From positions 558,257 to 622,256 of the forward strand of contig NZ_JADHDU010000001.1 in assembly GCF_016820495.1 (NCBI RefSeq): DNA of 64,000 nucleotides, in the 5' to 3' direction. This document shows, piece by piece, positions 17,312 to 25,419 of the stretch. The position numbers were made by a program, and so were the translations under genes. The DNA comes from Planococcus beigongshangi. Its GTDB lineage: Bacteria; Bacillota; Bacilli; Bacillales_A; Planococcaceae. Position 1 is the first letter of the stretch. Each line of letters opens with the position of its first letter. The notes under the pieces are model-generated. The model was not told the DNA's origin and ran no database searches. It worked only from the letters and a program-made list of their open reading frames with translations.

Positions 17312-17412
17312 TCATATCAATGAATGCAGAGGGTGAAACTGTTCTTTCTTTTCAATTTTTCTTTTTCTGGTTACACTGAGAATATTGAAGTTGAAGAGAA
17401 GAGGTGAACCCG

Positions 17413-18162
17413 ATGCTGTTGACTGTATTGTCCGGATATTTCGGCCGTGAAGAAAAGAATAATGCTGAATTATTGGCGGTGCAGGCTCAGAGCGGGGACC
17501 AGGAAGCGCTGGACTATCTACTGCGCTCCTATTCACCTTTTATGAAGAAGACGGCGGGCCAGGTCTGCAAAAGGTTCATCAATGACCATGACGAAGAGTA
17601 CAGCATTGCATTATCCGCTTTCCACGAGGCTGTAAATGGATTCAACCGTGAAAAGAACGCTTCTTTTCTGACATTTGCCCATATGGTTATCCGCCGGCGG
17701 GTCATAGATTTCATCAGGAAAGAAGTCCGGCACAATGATTTTCCGCACGATTTCCAAGGGATATCGGAAAAAGATGAACCGGGCTATGGCATCGAAGCCA
17801 CGGTATCGGTCAAACGATATTCCGAGCAGCAGCAGGCTGTTGCCCGGGCGGAGGAAATAGCTGAATATGAAAAGGTGCTATCGGATTACGGAATGTCATT
17901 CAAGGATCTGGTGAAAGTTTCCCCGTCCCATGAAGATGCCAGGGTGACGGCGATACAGATTGCACAATTGGTGGCTGAAACCGAGGAGTACCGGGAATTT
18001 CTCTTGAATAAAAAAAAGTTGCCGGTCAAAGAGATCGAACAGCTGGTCGAAGTATCAAGAAAAACTATTGAGCGTAACAGAAAATATATAATTGCGATCG
18101 CATTATTACTGATGAGCGATCTGCATTATTTAAAGGATTATTTGAAGGGGCGATTACGCTGA
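17413..18162 (+). CDS. sigI: RNA polymerase sigma factor SigI
   Basis: 249 residues from the ATG at 17413, which has GAGGTGA with good spacing; an in-frame GTG at 17404 lies inside that site. Region 2 is clear (YLLRSYSPFMKKTAGQVCKR, then SIALSAFHEAVNGFNREKNASFLTFAHMVIRRRVIDFIRKE). The C-terminal part carries the SigI-specific domain ending with KKLPVKEIEQLVEVSRKTIE and a membrane-proximal hydrophobic tail. SigI directs heat and cell-wall genes in B. subtilis and polysaccharide-degradation genes in clostridia. It overlaps rsgI by one base (TGATG), so sigma and anti-sigma are coupled. Confidence 0.95.
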   Translation: MLLTVLSGYFGREEKNNAELLAVQAQSGDQEALDYLLRSYSPFMKKTAGQVCKRFINDHDEEYSIALSAFHEAVNGFNREKNASFLTFAHMVIRRRVIDFIRKEVRHNDFPHDFQGISEKDEPGYGIEATVSVKRYSEQQQAVARAEEIAEYEKVLSDYGMSFKDLVKVSPSHEDARVTAIQIAQLVAETEEYREFLLNKKKLPVKEIEQLVEVSRKTIERNRKYIIAIALLLMSDLHYLKDYLKGRLR

Positions 18163-19397
18163 TGAGGATGCAAAAAGGCTTGTGCATTGTATTGAATGAT
18201 AAGTCTTCCATTTTTCTGGGACCCAGCGGCGAATTCGTCGAAGGGAAACCGGTCGGTGAGATGGCTGTGGGAGATCAGGGCTATTTCTATCCAAGGCAGG
18301 CTGTTGCCAGGAAAAAAAGGCAGATGTTGAATCCGGTAATGGCCCCGGTCATTGCAGCGTTGGCGGTTGCTGCTTTATTCCTTTCGGTGCTGCTGCCGGA
18401 ACCGGAAGCCTATGCCTATGTCCAGGTTCAAGTGAATCCTGGCATTGAACTAGGGATAGACGATGACTGTAAAGTCATTTCGGTCCGTGGGCTGAATGAA
18501 GATGGAAACGAAATGATCGAAAGGCTGCCTGAATGGGAGGATCATCCGCTTGAAGAGGTTCTCGGCACTGTGGTCAGCCTTTCGTTGAAGAAAACTACGG
18601 ATGAAATTGTCATCACGACGGTAGCCAGTGAAGAAGACAGACTGGCTGATGAGGCAATCGCTGATTCGGTTTTGGCGATCTCTGCAAAAGCAGTGACGGA
18701 AAATATCACTGTAAGGCTGAAAGAAGCATCCAAAAAGCAGTGGAGAAGCTCTGTTGAAAAGCAGATACCTGTAGGGCAGATGATCAGTCATTCAGAAAAG
18801 CTACAGAAGAAAGAGATGAAAAAAGAGAAGATGGAACAGCCCTACCCGGTGAAGGAACCGAAACCCGCCGCTGATGAATCCCAGCAAAAAGGTCAGAAAG
18901 CGGATGGTCGATCCGAGAATGAAGATAAGCCTGCCAAAGGGGCTGAAGATAACAACAGCAATGCAGGAGAAAAAGATGGCAGCAAGAAAACACCTCCTGC
19001 AAAAGAAAAACAGGCTCCGCCAGGTCAGGACAAACGCAAAGAAACACCTGCAGCGGATAAAGGCAATCCGAATCCGCCAGGTCAGGATAAACGCACCACC
19101 GTGCCAGGCCAGGATAAAAAGCCGGTTCCTCCGAAACAGCCTGCCGGTAAAGGCAAAGGGGAGGCTCCTGGCCAGCAGAAAAAGAAAGAGGATAACGGAA
19201 AAAATAATGGCAATAACGGAAACGGCAATTCTCCGCAGAAAAAAGGTCCGGAGAAAAAGCCGGAACCGGCAAAACCGAACGGTAAAAATGATTCCGGAAA
19301 GCAAGGTCCGCCTTCAGACAAGGGCAATAAGGACAAACCCGGCAACAATGCGGGGAACGACAAAGCCAACAACAAAAATGGCAATGACAATCAATAA
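18162..19397 (+). CDS. rsgI: Anti-sigma-I factor RsgI with a long disordered tail
   Basis: 411 residues. The cytoplasmic RsgI N domain (about 1-50) binds SigI; one membrane helix follows (about 59-78). The extracytoplasmic domain begins YAYVQVQVNPGIELGID and contains Asn92-Pro93 at the position where RsgI proteins are reported to self-cleave. Residues about 205-411 form a Lys/Pro/Gln/Gly/Asn-rich low-complexity tail with repeated PPGQDKR and PGQDKK units and no carbohydrate-binding module. This tail could span or sense the wall. B. subtilis RsgI is about 380 residues, so length is near normal. It is co-transcribed with sigI. Confidence 0.93.
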   Translation: MRMQKGLCIVLNDKSSIFLGPSGEFVEGKPVGEMAVGDQGYFYPRQAVARKKRQMLNPVMAPVIAALAVAALFLSVLLPEPEAYAYVQVQVNPGIELGIDDDCKVISVRGLNEDGNEMIERLPEWEDHPLEEVLGTVVSLSLKKTTDEIVITTVASEEDRLADEAIADSVLAISAKAVTENITVRLKEASKKQWRSSVEKQIPVGQMISHSEKLQKKEMKKEKMEQPYPVKEPKPAADESQQKGQKADGRSENEDKPAKGAEDNNSNAGEKDGSKKTPPAKEKQAPPGQDKRKETPAADKGNPNPPGQDKRTTVPGQDKKPVPPKQPAGKGKGEAPGQQKKKEDNGKNNGNNGNGNSPQKKGPEKKPEPAKPNGKNDSGKQGPPSDKGNKDKPGNNAGNDKANNKNGNDNQ

Positions 19398-19426
19398 ACA
19401 GCAGATAATTTCTTCTGCTGTTTTTT
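19396..19426 (+). terminator. Intrinsic terminator of sigI-rsgI
   Basis: AACAGCAGA pairs with TCTGCTGTT across an eight-base loop, followed by T. Confidence 0.88.
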
Positions 19427-19518
19427 GCTTTAAAAAAGGAATTTCCAAATATCCTATCTTTTTTTATCCAGTTTCACTAGAATAAGAAGATAATCGAAGT
19501 CGAAAGGATTTCCTGCAT

Positions 19519-20868
19519 ATGAATAAATCATTTTTAAAAATCCGGAATTTGACGCCTGCAAGGGCAATCGCGGCTTATTATTTTGCCGCCATCAGTATTT
19601 CATTCCTATTATTAAGGCTTCCTGGAGTCCATCAGGAAGGAGTCAGCATTCCTTTGATCGATACCTTATTTACAGCAATCAGTGCCGTTAGCGTTACGGG
19701 GTTATCTGTTGTTAATCTGTCGGAAACCTATACGGTGTTCGGCATCGTCCTGATTATGGTCATCCTTCAGCTGGGTGGAATCGGCATCATGTCGATCGGT
19801 ACGTTCTTCTGGCTGCTGCTCGGCAAACGGATCGGCCTCCGTGAACGTCAATTGATCATGGTCGACCACAATCAGCTGTCGATGGCTGGTGTTGTCAAAT
19901 TGATCCGCAATATCATCAGCATCCTGCTGCTTATCGAACTCGTAGGGGCGATCATCCTTACGCTCTATTTCACGCAATTTTACCCTACTTTCAGTGAAGC
20001 GCTGCTGCACGGTGTTTTCGCATCTGTTACAGCGACGACGAATGGCGGATTTGATATTACCGGCAATTCGATGATACCGTTCGTCCATGATTATTTTGTG
20101 CAGATCATCACGATGATCCTCATTATTCTGGGTGCAATCGGATTTCCTGTGCTGATAGAGCTGAAGGAATTTCTATCGAATAAAAATAAGAACTTCCGGT
20201 TTTCCCTGTTCACTAAAATCACCGTCAGCACGTTCGGGATTTTATTGGCGATCGGAACACTTGGCATCCTGATCCTTGAATCGTTCAAAGCTTTCAAGGA
20301 AATGTCGTGGCATGAAACGCTGTTCGCTGCGATGTTCCATTCAGTATCCTCGCGTTCAGGCGGTTTGGTCACTGTCGATATCACTCAGTTTGATGAAGCC
20401 ACGAATGTTTTCATGAGTGTCCTGATGTTTATAGGGGCGTCACCAAGTTCAGCCGGCGGAGGGATAAGAACCACTACGCTGGCGATTGCGATTCTGTTCC
20501 TGATCAATTTTGCAAAAGGCAAGAACACCATTCAGATTTTCAAACGTGAAATTCAGCTGATCGACGTATTCCGTTCTTATGCGGTGATCATCCTTGCGGG
20601 CTTCATGGTCATCGTTTCTTCCATGATTCTATTCATCACTGAACCGGAGGCAACTGCCATTGAAATCCTATTTGAAATAACAAGTGCCTTCGGAACTTGC
20701 GGAATGTCCCTTGGCCTGACGGATGATCTTTCTTCAATCGGCAAGATGACGATCATGGTCCTGATGTTCATCGGGAGAGTCGGGCTGATCTCATTCCTGT
20801 TTACGATCGGCGGTAAAACGGACCCGACGAAGTTCCATTATCCTAAAGAACGTGTGATCATCGGGTAA
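19519..20868 (+). CDS. ktrD: TrkH/KtrB-family potassium uptake membrane subunit KtrD
   Basis: 449 residues, the length of B. subtilis KtrD. It has four membrane-pore-membrane repeats; the selectivity loops with their conserved glycines read SVTGLS, TTNGGFD, RSGGLV and TCGMSLG. Such subunits conduct K+ (with Na+) and are gated by a cytoplasmic RCK protein, here most likely KtrC encoded at 52.7 kb. AAAGGA precedes the ATG. B. subtilis also has ktrD shortly after sigI-rsgI. KtrC gating by c-di-AMP is known in relatives and links this gene to darB in the same window. Confidence 0.93.
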   Translation: MNKSFLKIRNLTPARAIAAYYFAAISISFLLLRLPGVHQEGVSIPLIDTLFTAISAVSVTGLSVVNLSETYTVFGIVLIMVILQLGGIGIMSIGTFFWLLLGKRIGLRERQLIMVDHNQLSMAGVVKLIRNIISILLLIELVGAIILTLYFTQFYPTFSEALLHGVFASVTATTNGGFDITGNSMIPFVHDYFVQIITMILIILGAIGFPVLIELKEFLSNKNKNFRFSLFTKITVSTFGILLAIGTLGILILESFKAFKEMSWHETLFAAMFHSVSSRSGGLVTVDITQFDEATNVFMSVLMFIGASPSSAGGGIRTTTLAIAILFLINFAKGKNTIQIFKREIQLIDVFRSYAVIILAGFMVIVSSMILFITEPEATAIEILFEITSAFGTCGMSLGLTDDLSSIGKMTIMVLMFIGRVGLISFLFTIGGKTDPTKFHYPKERVIIG

Positions 20869-20959
20869 TCGCGAATAAATTCATGGGGATGTGAATTTAT
20901 TGAAAAAAGGGCTATAATCTTACTTATAGCATTTTAATAAGTGGAAAAGAGTGGATCGT

Positions 20960-21403
20960 ATGAACGAAGAAATCAGGAAATCATTAAAGCTATTTATCGT
21001 CATGTCACGCGCCCATAAAGCCATATCAGAGCAGACCAACCAGTTTTTTCAGGCGAACGGATTGAATCCGACAGAATTCGCTGTGATGGAACTGCTTTAT
21101 CATAAAGGCAAACAGCCTCTTCAGAAAATTGGCGGTAAAATTCTGCTGGCCAGTGGATCGATCACCTATGTCATCGATAAACTGGAAAAACGCGGTTATA
21201 TTTCACGGGTCAACTGCCCGACAGACCGCCGGGTGACGTATGCGGAGATTTCAGAAGAAGGAAAAGAATTCATGGCAAACATTTTTCCCGAACACGAACA
21301 GCACCTGCACGAATTGACAGGCGCTCTCTCTTCGGAAGAAAAAGATGAAGCGATAGAATTGATGAAAAAATTAGGGCTATCCATTAAAGATCTTTCTTAT
21401 TAA
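20960..21403 (+). CDS. MarR-family transcriptional regulator (MhqR-like)
   Basis: 147 residues from the ATG at 20960; an in-frame GTG at 20951 is an alternative, and both have only weak ribosome sites. Winged-helix MarR fold: LNPTEFAVMELLYHKGKQPLQKIGGKILLASGSITYVIDKL is helix-turn-helix, and the wing carries PTDRRVTYAEISEEG. The PTEFAVMELL and SGSITYVIDKLE blocks resemble B. subtilis MhqR/YkvE, which represses quinone-detoxification genes, but no such genes are adjacent, so the target is unknown. A TATAAT lies at 20913-20918. A perfect palindromic hairpin follows the stop codon. Confidence 0.82.
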   Translation: MNEEIRKSLKLFIVMSRAHKAISEQTNQFFQANGLNPTEFAVMELLYHKGKQPLQKIGGKILLASGSITYVIDKLEKRGYISRVNCPTDRRVTYAEISEEGKEFMANIFPEHEQHLHELTGALSSEEKDEAIELMKKLGLSIKDLSY

Positions 21404-21407
21404 ACAG

Positions 21408-21442
21408 AAAACGGCCGACCTGGAATTCCAGGTCGGCCGTTT
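21408..21442 (+). terminator. Perfect palindromic hairpin after the MarR gene
   Basis: AAACGGCCGACCTGG runs directly into its exact complement, giving a 34-base perfect palindrome just after the stop codon. The downstream T content is modest. Its right arm merges into bases resembling the end of the structured repeat family (GGCCGTTTCCGCTTTTCTTG). Confidence 0.75.
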
Positions 21443-21454
21443 CCGCTTTTCTTG

Positions 21455-21575
21455 TTGTCCAGACTTCAACGGCCAACTCCTCGGACTTAAGCTGCTCTTC
21501 CTATGCAGCAAATAGCGCCGCTTCGGAAGTTCATCTTAAGCCTTTCGGAGCTCAACGGCCGTTTCCGCTTTTCTT
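21455..21575 (-). repeat. Structured 122-bp repeat, inverted copy
   Basis: Reading on the minus strand it starts with AAGAAAAGCGG two bases after the stop codon of the minus-strand lipoprotein gene and ends with GTCTGGACAA. Arms are AACGGCC with GGCCGTT, CTCC with GGAG, CTTAAG with CTTAAG, CTTCC with GGAAG, and apical GCGGC with GCTGC (one wobble). It belongs to the same family as the array at 4099-4496, type-B arms. Confidence 0.88.
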
Positions 21576-21577
21576 GA

Positions 21578-22258
21578 TTATTTAGCTGAAATGGTTTTAC
21601 CCATGCTCAGGAAGTCTTCCGTTGCATCAGCTTCGGTAAGATCAAAAATGGTAAGACGGACAATCAGGTCTTCTTTTTCAAAGACGGCGCCGGTTACTTT
21701 TCCGTTATCCGTTGGAATTTCAGCCACCGTGGAGTTCATGAAATCCGCTTCATCAAGTGCAGGCAACTCTGTCAGCTCAGCGTCCTGATTCGAAGCTTTT
21801 AGATTTTCAAGCATCATTTCTTCCATGAAAGCAAAGTCAGAATCCTCTTTGCTGAATGTTTCCACCCGCATGGACAGGGCATCGTTTTCGCTGGCGAAAA
21901 CCAGATCTTTATTCGGTTCTTCTGCTGTCAGCTCATAACCAGGCAATAAATAAAGTTCATATGTGCCTGCATCACTTGTCGTCAATGTACCTTCGGCCAT
22001 TGCAATATTCTCTTCTGCAGGTTCTGCGCTTTCTTCTTCGGCAGGCTCATCGGCAGAGGATTCCTCTTCCGCATCTTCTGTTTCCTCAGCGCTGTCTTCA
22101 GCCGCATTGTCCTCAGCACCGGTCGAATCAGTTTCTGTCTGTTCCGTTTCAGTCTCAGTCACAGGGTCCGTATTTTCAGTTGCTTCATCGGTCCCACAGG
22201 CAGCCATAAAACCGCTGACTGCCAGAATGGATGCTGCAAAAAATAATTTCTTAGCCAT
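21578..22258 (-). CDS. Acidic lipoprotein of unknown function
   Basis: 226 residues. A lipoprotein signal peptide ends in the lipobox FMAAC, with the lipidated Cys at about residue 21. Residues about 25-85 are a highly acidic Glu/Ala/Thr/Asp linker. The C-terminal part (about 88-226) is a compact domain with AMAEGTLTTSDAGTYELYLLPGY-like strands and no catalytic motif I recognise. It lies 61 bases downstream of the CPBP-family gene on the same strand and may be co-transcribed with it. It ends at a structured repeat rather than at an ordinary terminator. Function unknown. Confidence 0.82.
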   Translation of the reverse strand: MAKKLFFAASILAVSGFMAACGTDEATENTDPVTETETEQTETDSTGAEDNAAEDSAEETEDAEEESSADEPAEEESAEPAEENIAMAEGTLTTSDAGTYELYLLPGYELTAEEPNKDLVFASENDALSMRVETFSKEDSDFAFMEEMMLENLKASNQDAELTELPALDEADFMNSTVAEIPTDNGKVTGAVFEKEDLIVRLTIFDLTEADATEDFLSMGKTISAK

Positions 22259-22319
22259 TAAAAATTCACTCCCTTTTCAAAGTAGACGCATGAAGCTGCT
22301 GAATGTTTCATTTTTATTA

Positions 22320-22928
22320 TCAGAACGGGAAAATTATAAATACTAGAACAAGCAGCAGCAGGTGCGCGATGATCAGCATAGGCATGCTTTTTTTCTTTTC
22401 GTAGAGATATCCTAAAATAATTCCGACGGTGATGCCAGCGAAAATTCCCGGCCAGAAATCAGCCAGCCAGAAAGTCAGGCCAAACAAGACCGCGCTGACT
22501 CCGATTGCGGCATAAGCGGGCATGTATTGTTTCAGCTGCTGCTGTACGAAGCCTCTCCAGAACAATTCCTCCCCGGGAACAACGATAAACATCAATAGCA
22601 ATAAATGCCATACCGATTCCGGGGTGTACGAGGACAGGAAGCCGTCAATCGAATTTGCGGCGCTGGCACTGAGGACCCAGACGAGATGATAGCCCCCGAG
22701 CAGGATCGCGTACATTGCAACAGCTGCCAGCAGGCCATAAAGAAACGATTGCCAGGTGCGAAGTTCTTCTTTGATCTCACTGAACATCGTGGCGGCGGAC
22801 ATCAGAACCAATATCGCAAAGGTATACATATACCAAAAGATATCGGCATCCTTGAACGCCAGGTTGTACAGCCCGAAAGCGATGGGCAGCATATAAATAA
22901 GTTTGTGTTTCGCCAGGAAACGAAGCAT
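22320..22928 (-). CDS. CPBP-family intramembrane protease homologue, active site incomplete
   Basis: 202 residues, about six membrane helices, with AGGAGGA ahead of the ATG. The first CPBP/Abi motif EELFWRG is present (Glu-Glu-x3-Arg). The second motif, normally Phe-x3-His, reads FGLTF, and the third, normally His-x3-Asn/Asp, reads HLLLL. At least one metal ligand and a second polar residue therefore appear missing, which suggests a non-catalytic homologue, possibly a binding or chaperone role. It is divergent from the small protein and MoxR genes and upstream of an acidic lipoprotein on the same strand. Confidence 0.8.
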   Translation of the reverse strand: MLRFLAKHKLIYMLPIAFGLYNLAFKDADIFWYMYTFAILVLMSAATMFSEIKEELRTWQSFLYGLLAAVAMYAILLGGYHLVWVLSASAANSIDGFLSSYTPESVWHLLLLMFIVVPGEELFWRGFVQQQLKQYMPAYAAIGVSAVLFGLTFWLADFWPGIFAGITVGIILGYLYEKKKSMPMLIIAHLLLLVLVFIIFPF

Positions 22929-23117
22929 GAAAATATCCTCCTATAATTAAAAAAAGACAGACTTTACCGATTATTTTAATTTTTGGTAATGTTGTGGCGG
23001 CAGGCTTGCTGTATAATGGACATGATGGGACTGTGTTCTTCATCTGAAAACTCTGTTTCAGTTATGTATTATAGCAGACTTCTTACGCTGACAAATATAC
23101 AAAAGGAGATTTACAAA

Positions 23118-23306
23118 ATGACAGACTACAATGAATTATTAGATCGATTGAAAACCGGGGAACTTGAATCTTTAACTGTAGAAAAAGAAGATTTCCTGGA
23201 TTTTCGGTCAGTCTTGATCGGGCGCGAAGATTTTAAGCATTTCCGTGGAGAGGCATTTCACCATGGAACGACGATTTATAAATATACTGAAGAGCCAAGT
23301 AAATGA
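23118..23306 (+). CDS. Conserved-looking small protein of unknown function
   Basis: 62 residues starting at the ATG at 23118, which has AAAAGGAG eight bases ahead. The product is acidic and soluble, with the block FLDFRSVLIGREDFKHFRGEA and no signal peptide or membrane segment. It is 21 bases upstream of the MoxR gene and probably the first cistron of that operon. I recall similar short proteins in Bacillales but cannot assign a name or function. A hairpin CTGAAA-ACTCTG-TTTCAG lies in its leader at 23045-23062. Confidence 0.7.
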   Translation: MTDYNELLDRLKTGELESLTVEKEDFLDFRSVLIGREDFKHFRGEAFHHGTTIYKYTEEPSK

Positions 23307-23327
23307 ATTTGATAAGGGGTGCTGAGA

Positions 23328-24263
23328 ATGGGGAATTTGACAGAGGTAAAAAAGCATTTGAATGAATTGGTGGTTGGACGCGAGAAAGAAATCGACTTCA
23401 TGTTGATCGCATTGATCCAGCAGGGCCATGTCCTGCTTGAAAGTGTGCCGGGCTCAGGTAAGACCTGGATGGCAAAAGCATTTGCCGGATCGTTTAACGG
23501 CCTTTTTCGCAGGCTGCAATTTACACCGGATGTACTGCCGTCGGATGTTACGGGAATCCGTTTTTTCAATCCGCAGACACAGGACTTCGAACTGCGTCCG
23601 GGTGCGGTGATGACGAATATACTATTGGCTGATGAGATAAACCGTGCGACGCCAAGAACTCAATCGAGTTTACTGGAATCTATGGAAGAAAAGCAGGCGA
23701 CGATCGACGGTGAAACACTCCAGCTGCCAGAACCATTCATGGTCATTGCCACACAGAATCCGGTTGAATCACAGCAAGGGACTTTTCCGCTTCCTGCAGC
23801 CCAGCTGGACCGTTTCCTGTTCCGTCTGGAAATAGGCTATCCTGATTACGATGAGGAAATGAGCATCCTGAAAAATTTCAGGGGGAACGTATCGCATAAA
23901 AAAGAAATCCGGAGCATTGCATCCATAGATGATGTCGCCGCTTGGTCAAAAGCGGCAGCGCAGGTGACAGTCCACGAGGATGTCGAACGGTATATTTTGA
24001 ATCTGGTACGGTCAACCCGCGAGCATCCAGCGATCGAACTCGGACTCAGTTCGAGGGCAGCACTTGCCCTTGTTCATGCAGCGCAGGGCAAAGCGTATCT
24101 GGATGGCCGTGATTTTGTCACGCCGGATGATGTCAAATACATCCTCGAACCGGTCGCTGTCCATCGTCTTCTTCTGACAGTCGAGGGAATGCTCGTCCAT
24201 GAACCTGAAAAGCTGCTGCGGGAAATTTCCGCATCTGTCGAATCCCCGGTCGAGGCTTACTGA
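23328..24263 (+). CDS. MoxR-family AAA+ ATPase (YeaC-like)
   Basis: 311 residues from the ATG at 23328, which follows AAGGGGTG; a GTG nine bases earlier is in that site. Walker A is PGSGKTWMAKAF, Walker B LLADEINRATP, sensor 1 ATQNPVE, and the MoxR lid domain is at the C-terminus (SSRAALALVHAAQGKAYLDG). MoxR ATPases act as chaperones that help assemble or activate partner proteins, often with a VWA or DUF58 protein encoded next door. Here DUF58 and a DUF4129-like membrane protein follow with no real gap, as in B. subtilis yeaC-yeaD-yebA. Confidence 0.93.
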   Translation: MGNLTEVKKHLNELVVGREKEIDFMLIALIQQGHVLLESVPGSGKTWMAKAFAGSFNGLFRRLQFTPDVLPSDVTGIRFFNPQTQDFELRPGAVMTNILLADEINRATPRTQSSLLESMEEKQATIDGETLQLPEPFMVIATQNPVESQQGTFPLPAAQLDRFLFRLEIGYPDYDEEMSILKNFRGNVSHKKEIRSIASIDDVAAWSKAAAQVTVHEDVERYILNLVRSTREHPAIELGLSSRAALALVHAAQGKAYLDGRDFVTPDDVKYILEPVAVHRLLLTVEGMLVHEPEKLLREISASVESPVEAY

Positions 24264-24264
24264 A

Positions 24265-25419
24265 ATGGTGTGGGTCCGGCATGATTATGGCATGAAAAAC
24301 ATGAGATGGGCTTTTGCCTTCCTGTTCGGGATCTTCGTATCCTTCCTGGCTCTGATGCAATTTTCCGCAGCGGCTTTGATCGCTTTTATCATGGTGGTCA
24401 TCGTACTGCAATTGCTTTACTTCCAAAGGATCGGGAATAAATTGCACTTCAAGAATAGTAAAAGCAGGAAACGTGTACTGAACGGCGGAGACTCTGAATG
24501 GGAATTGGCCTTTGATAATAAAGGGCTTCCGATTTGGGGCGGAAATTTAAAAATATGGTTTACCGATACGGTGCTGCCATCAGGCAAAGAGGCGGGAAAC
24601 TTTACGGAGCTCATCGAAATCGATATTCCGTTTACAGTCGGGCATAATGAGGTGATTGCATTAAAGGTCCCGCTTACCGGCAGCAGAAGAGGTTTATCAC
24701 GCATCAAAAAAATGGAGCTGTCGGTTCCGCATCCGTTTGGCGCAGGCCTGCTGGTGCTCGAATACGCGCCGATGATCCTGCAGGAACAGCTGGTTTATCC
24801 TAAGCTGCGCAAATTCCAGTTCCGATATGCACCGTCCAAACAAAAACCGGGACAGTTCAATTTGCGCCATTCACTTTTTGATGATCCCTTCCAGCCGATC
24901 GGCACACGCGATTATGTGCCGACGGATCAATTCAACCAGATCCATTGGAAAGCGAGTGCACGGATGCAGACCTATCAGACGAAAGTGTATAACCATGTGG
25001 CAAATGAAGCGATGTTCTTCTTGCTGAATGTCGCTGACCGGTATTCGTCGATTTCGAATCTGGAGGAACGGATCGAGGAACTTGCGTCCTATATTGAAAA
25101 TTGCTTCGCTGAAGGGGTTCCGTATGCAGTGGCGATCAATGTCCGATCAGCAGGAAAGACTCCTTACCTTTATCTGCCTGCTGGAGAAGGGAAAAAGCAA
25201 AGGCAGAATGCTCTCGAACTTCTTTCGATCGTATCAAAGAACAACTCGACGATGCCTTTCAAATCGATGCTTGCCCACCTGGATCTGCATACAGAGTTGC
25301 CATACACGACATATCTGATGACCGATGACGTGGAAAGCATCCGTAACTTCATTCCGAAATGGAGCAGGAAGACAGAGTTGAAGATTTTAGGCAATACGGA
25401 AGGGCGGGTGTCGGCATGA
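24265..25419 (+). CDS. DUF58-domain membrane protein (YeaD-like)
   Basis: 384 residues from the ATG at 24265, one base after the MoxR stop codon, with GAGG nine bases upstream; an internal ATG at 24292 is a less likely start. Two N-terminal membrane helices (about 14-55) are followed by beta-rich segments and the DUF58 core GTRDYVPTDQFNQIHWKASA (about 213-232). DUF58 proteins resemble VWA folds and are obligate neighbours of MoxR ATPases; their biochemical role is not established. It overlaps the next gene by four bases. Confidence 0.88.
   Translation: MVWVRHDYGMKNMRWAFAFLFGIFVSFLALMQFSAAALIAFIMVVIVLQLLYFQRIGNKLHFKNSKSRKRVLNGGDSEWELAFDNKGLPIWGGNLKIWFTDTVLPSGKEAGNFTELIEIDIPFTVGHNEVIALKVPLTGSRRGLSRIKKMELSVPHPFGAGLLVLEYAPMILQEQLVYPKLRKFQFRYAPSKQKPGQFNLRHSLFDDPFQPIGTRDYVPTDQFNQIHWKASARMQTYQTKVYNHVANEAMFFLLNVADRYSSISNLEERIEELASYIENCFAEGVPYAVAINVRSAGKTPYLYLPAGEGKKQRQNALELLSIVSKNNSTMPFKSMLAHLDLHTELPYTTYLMTDDVESIRNFIPKWSRKTELKILGNTEGRVSA

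Noticed and set aside
18784..19390. Long antisense frames across the end of rsgI
   Set aside because: They arise from the low-complexity Lys/Pro/Gly-rich tail and have no ribosome site.
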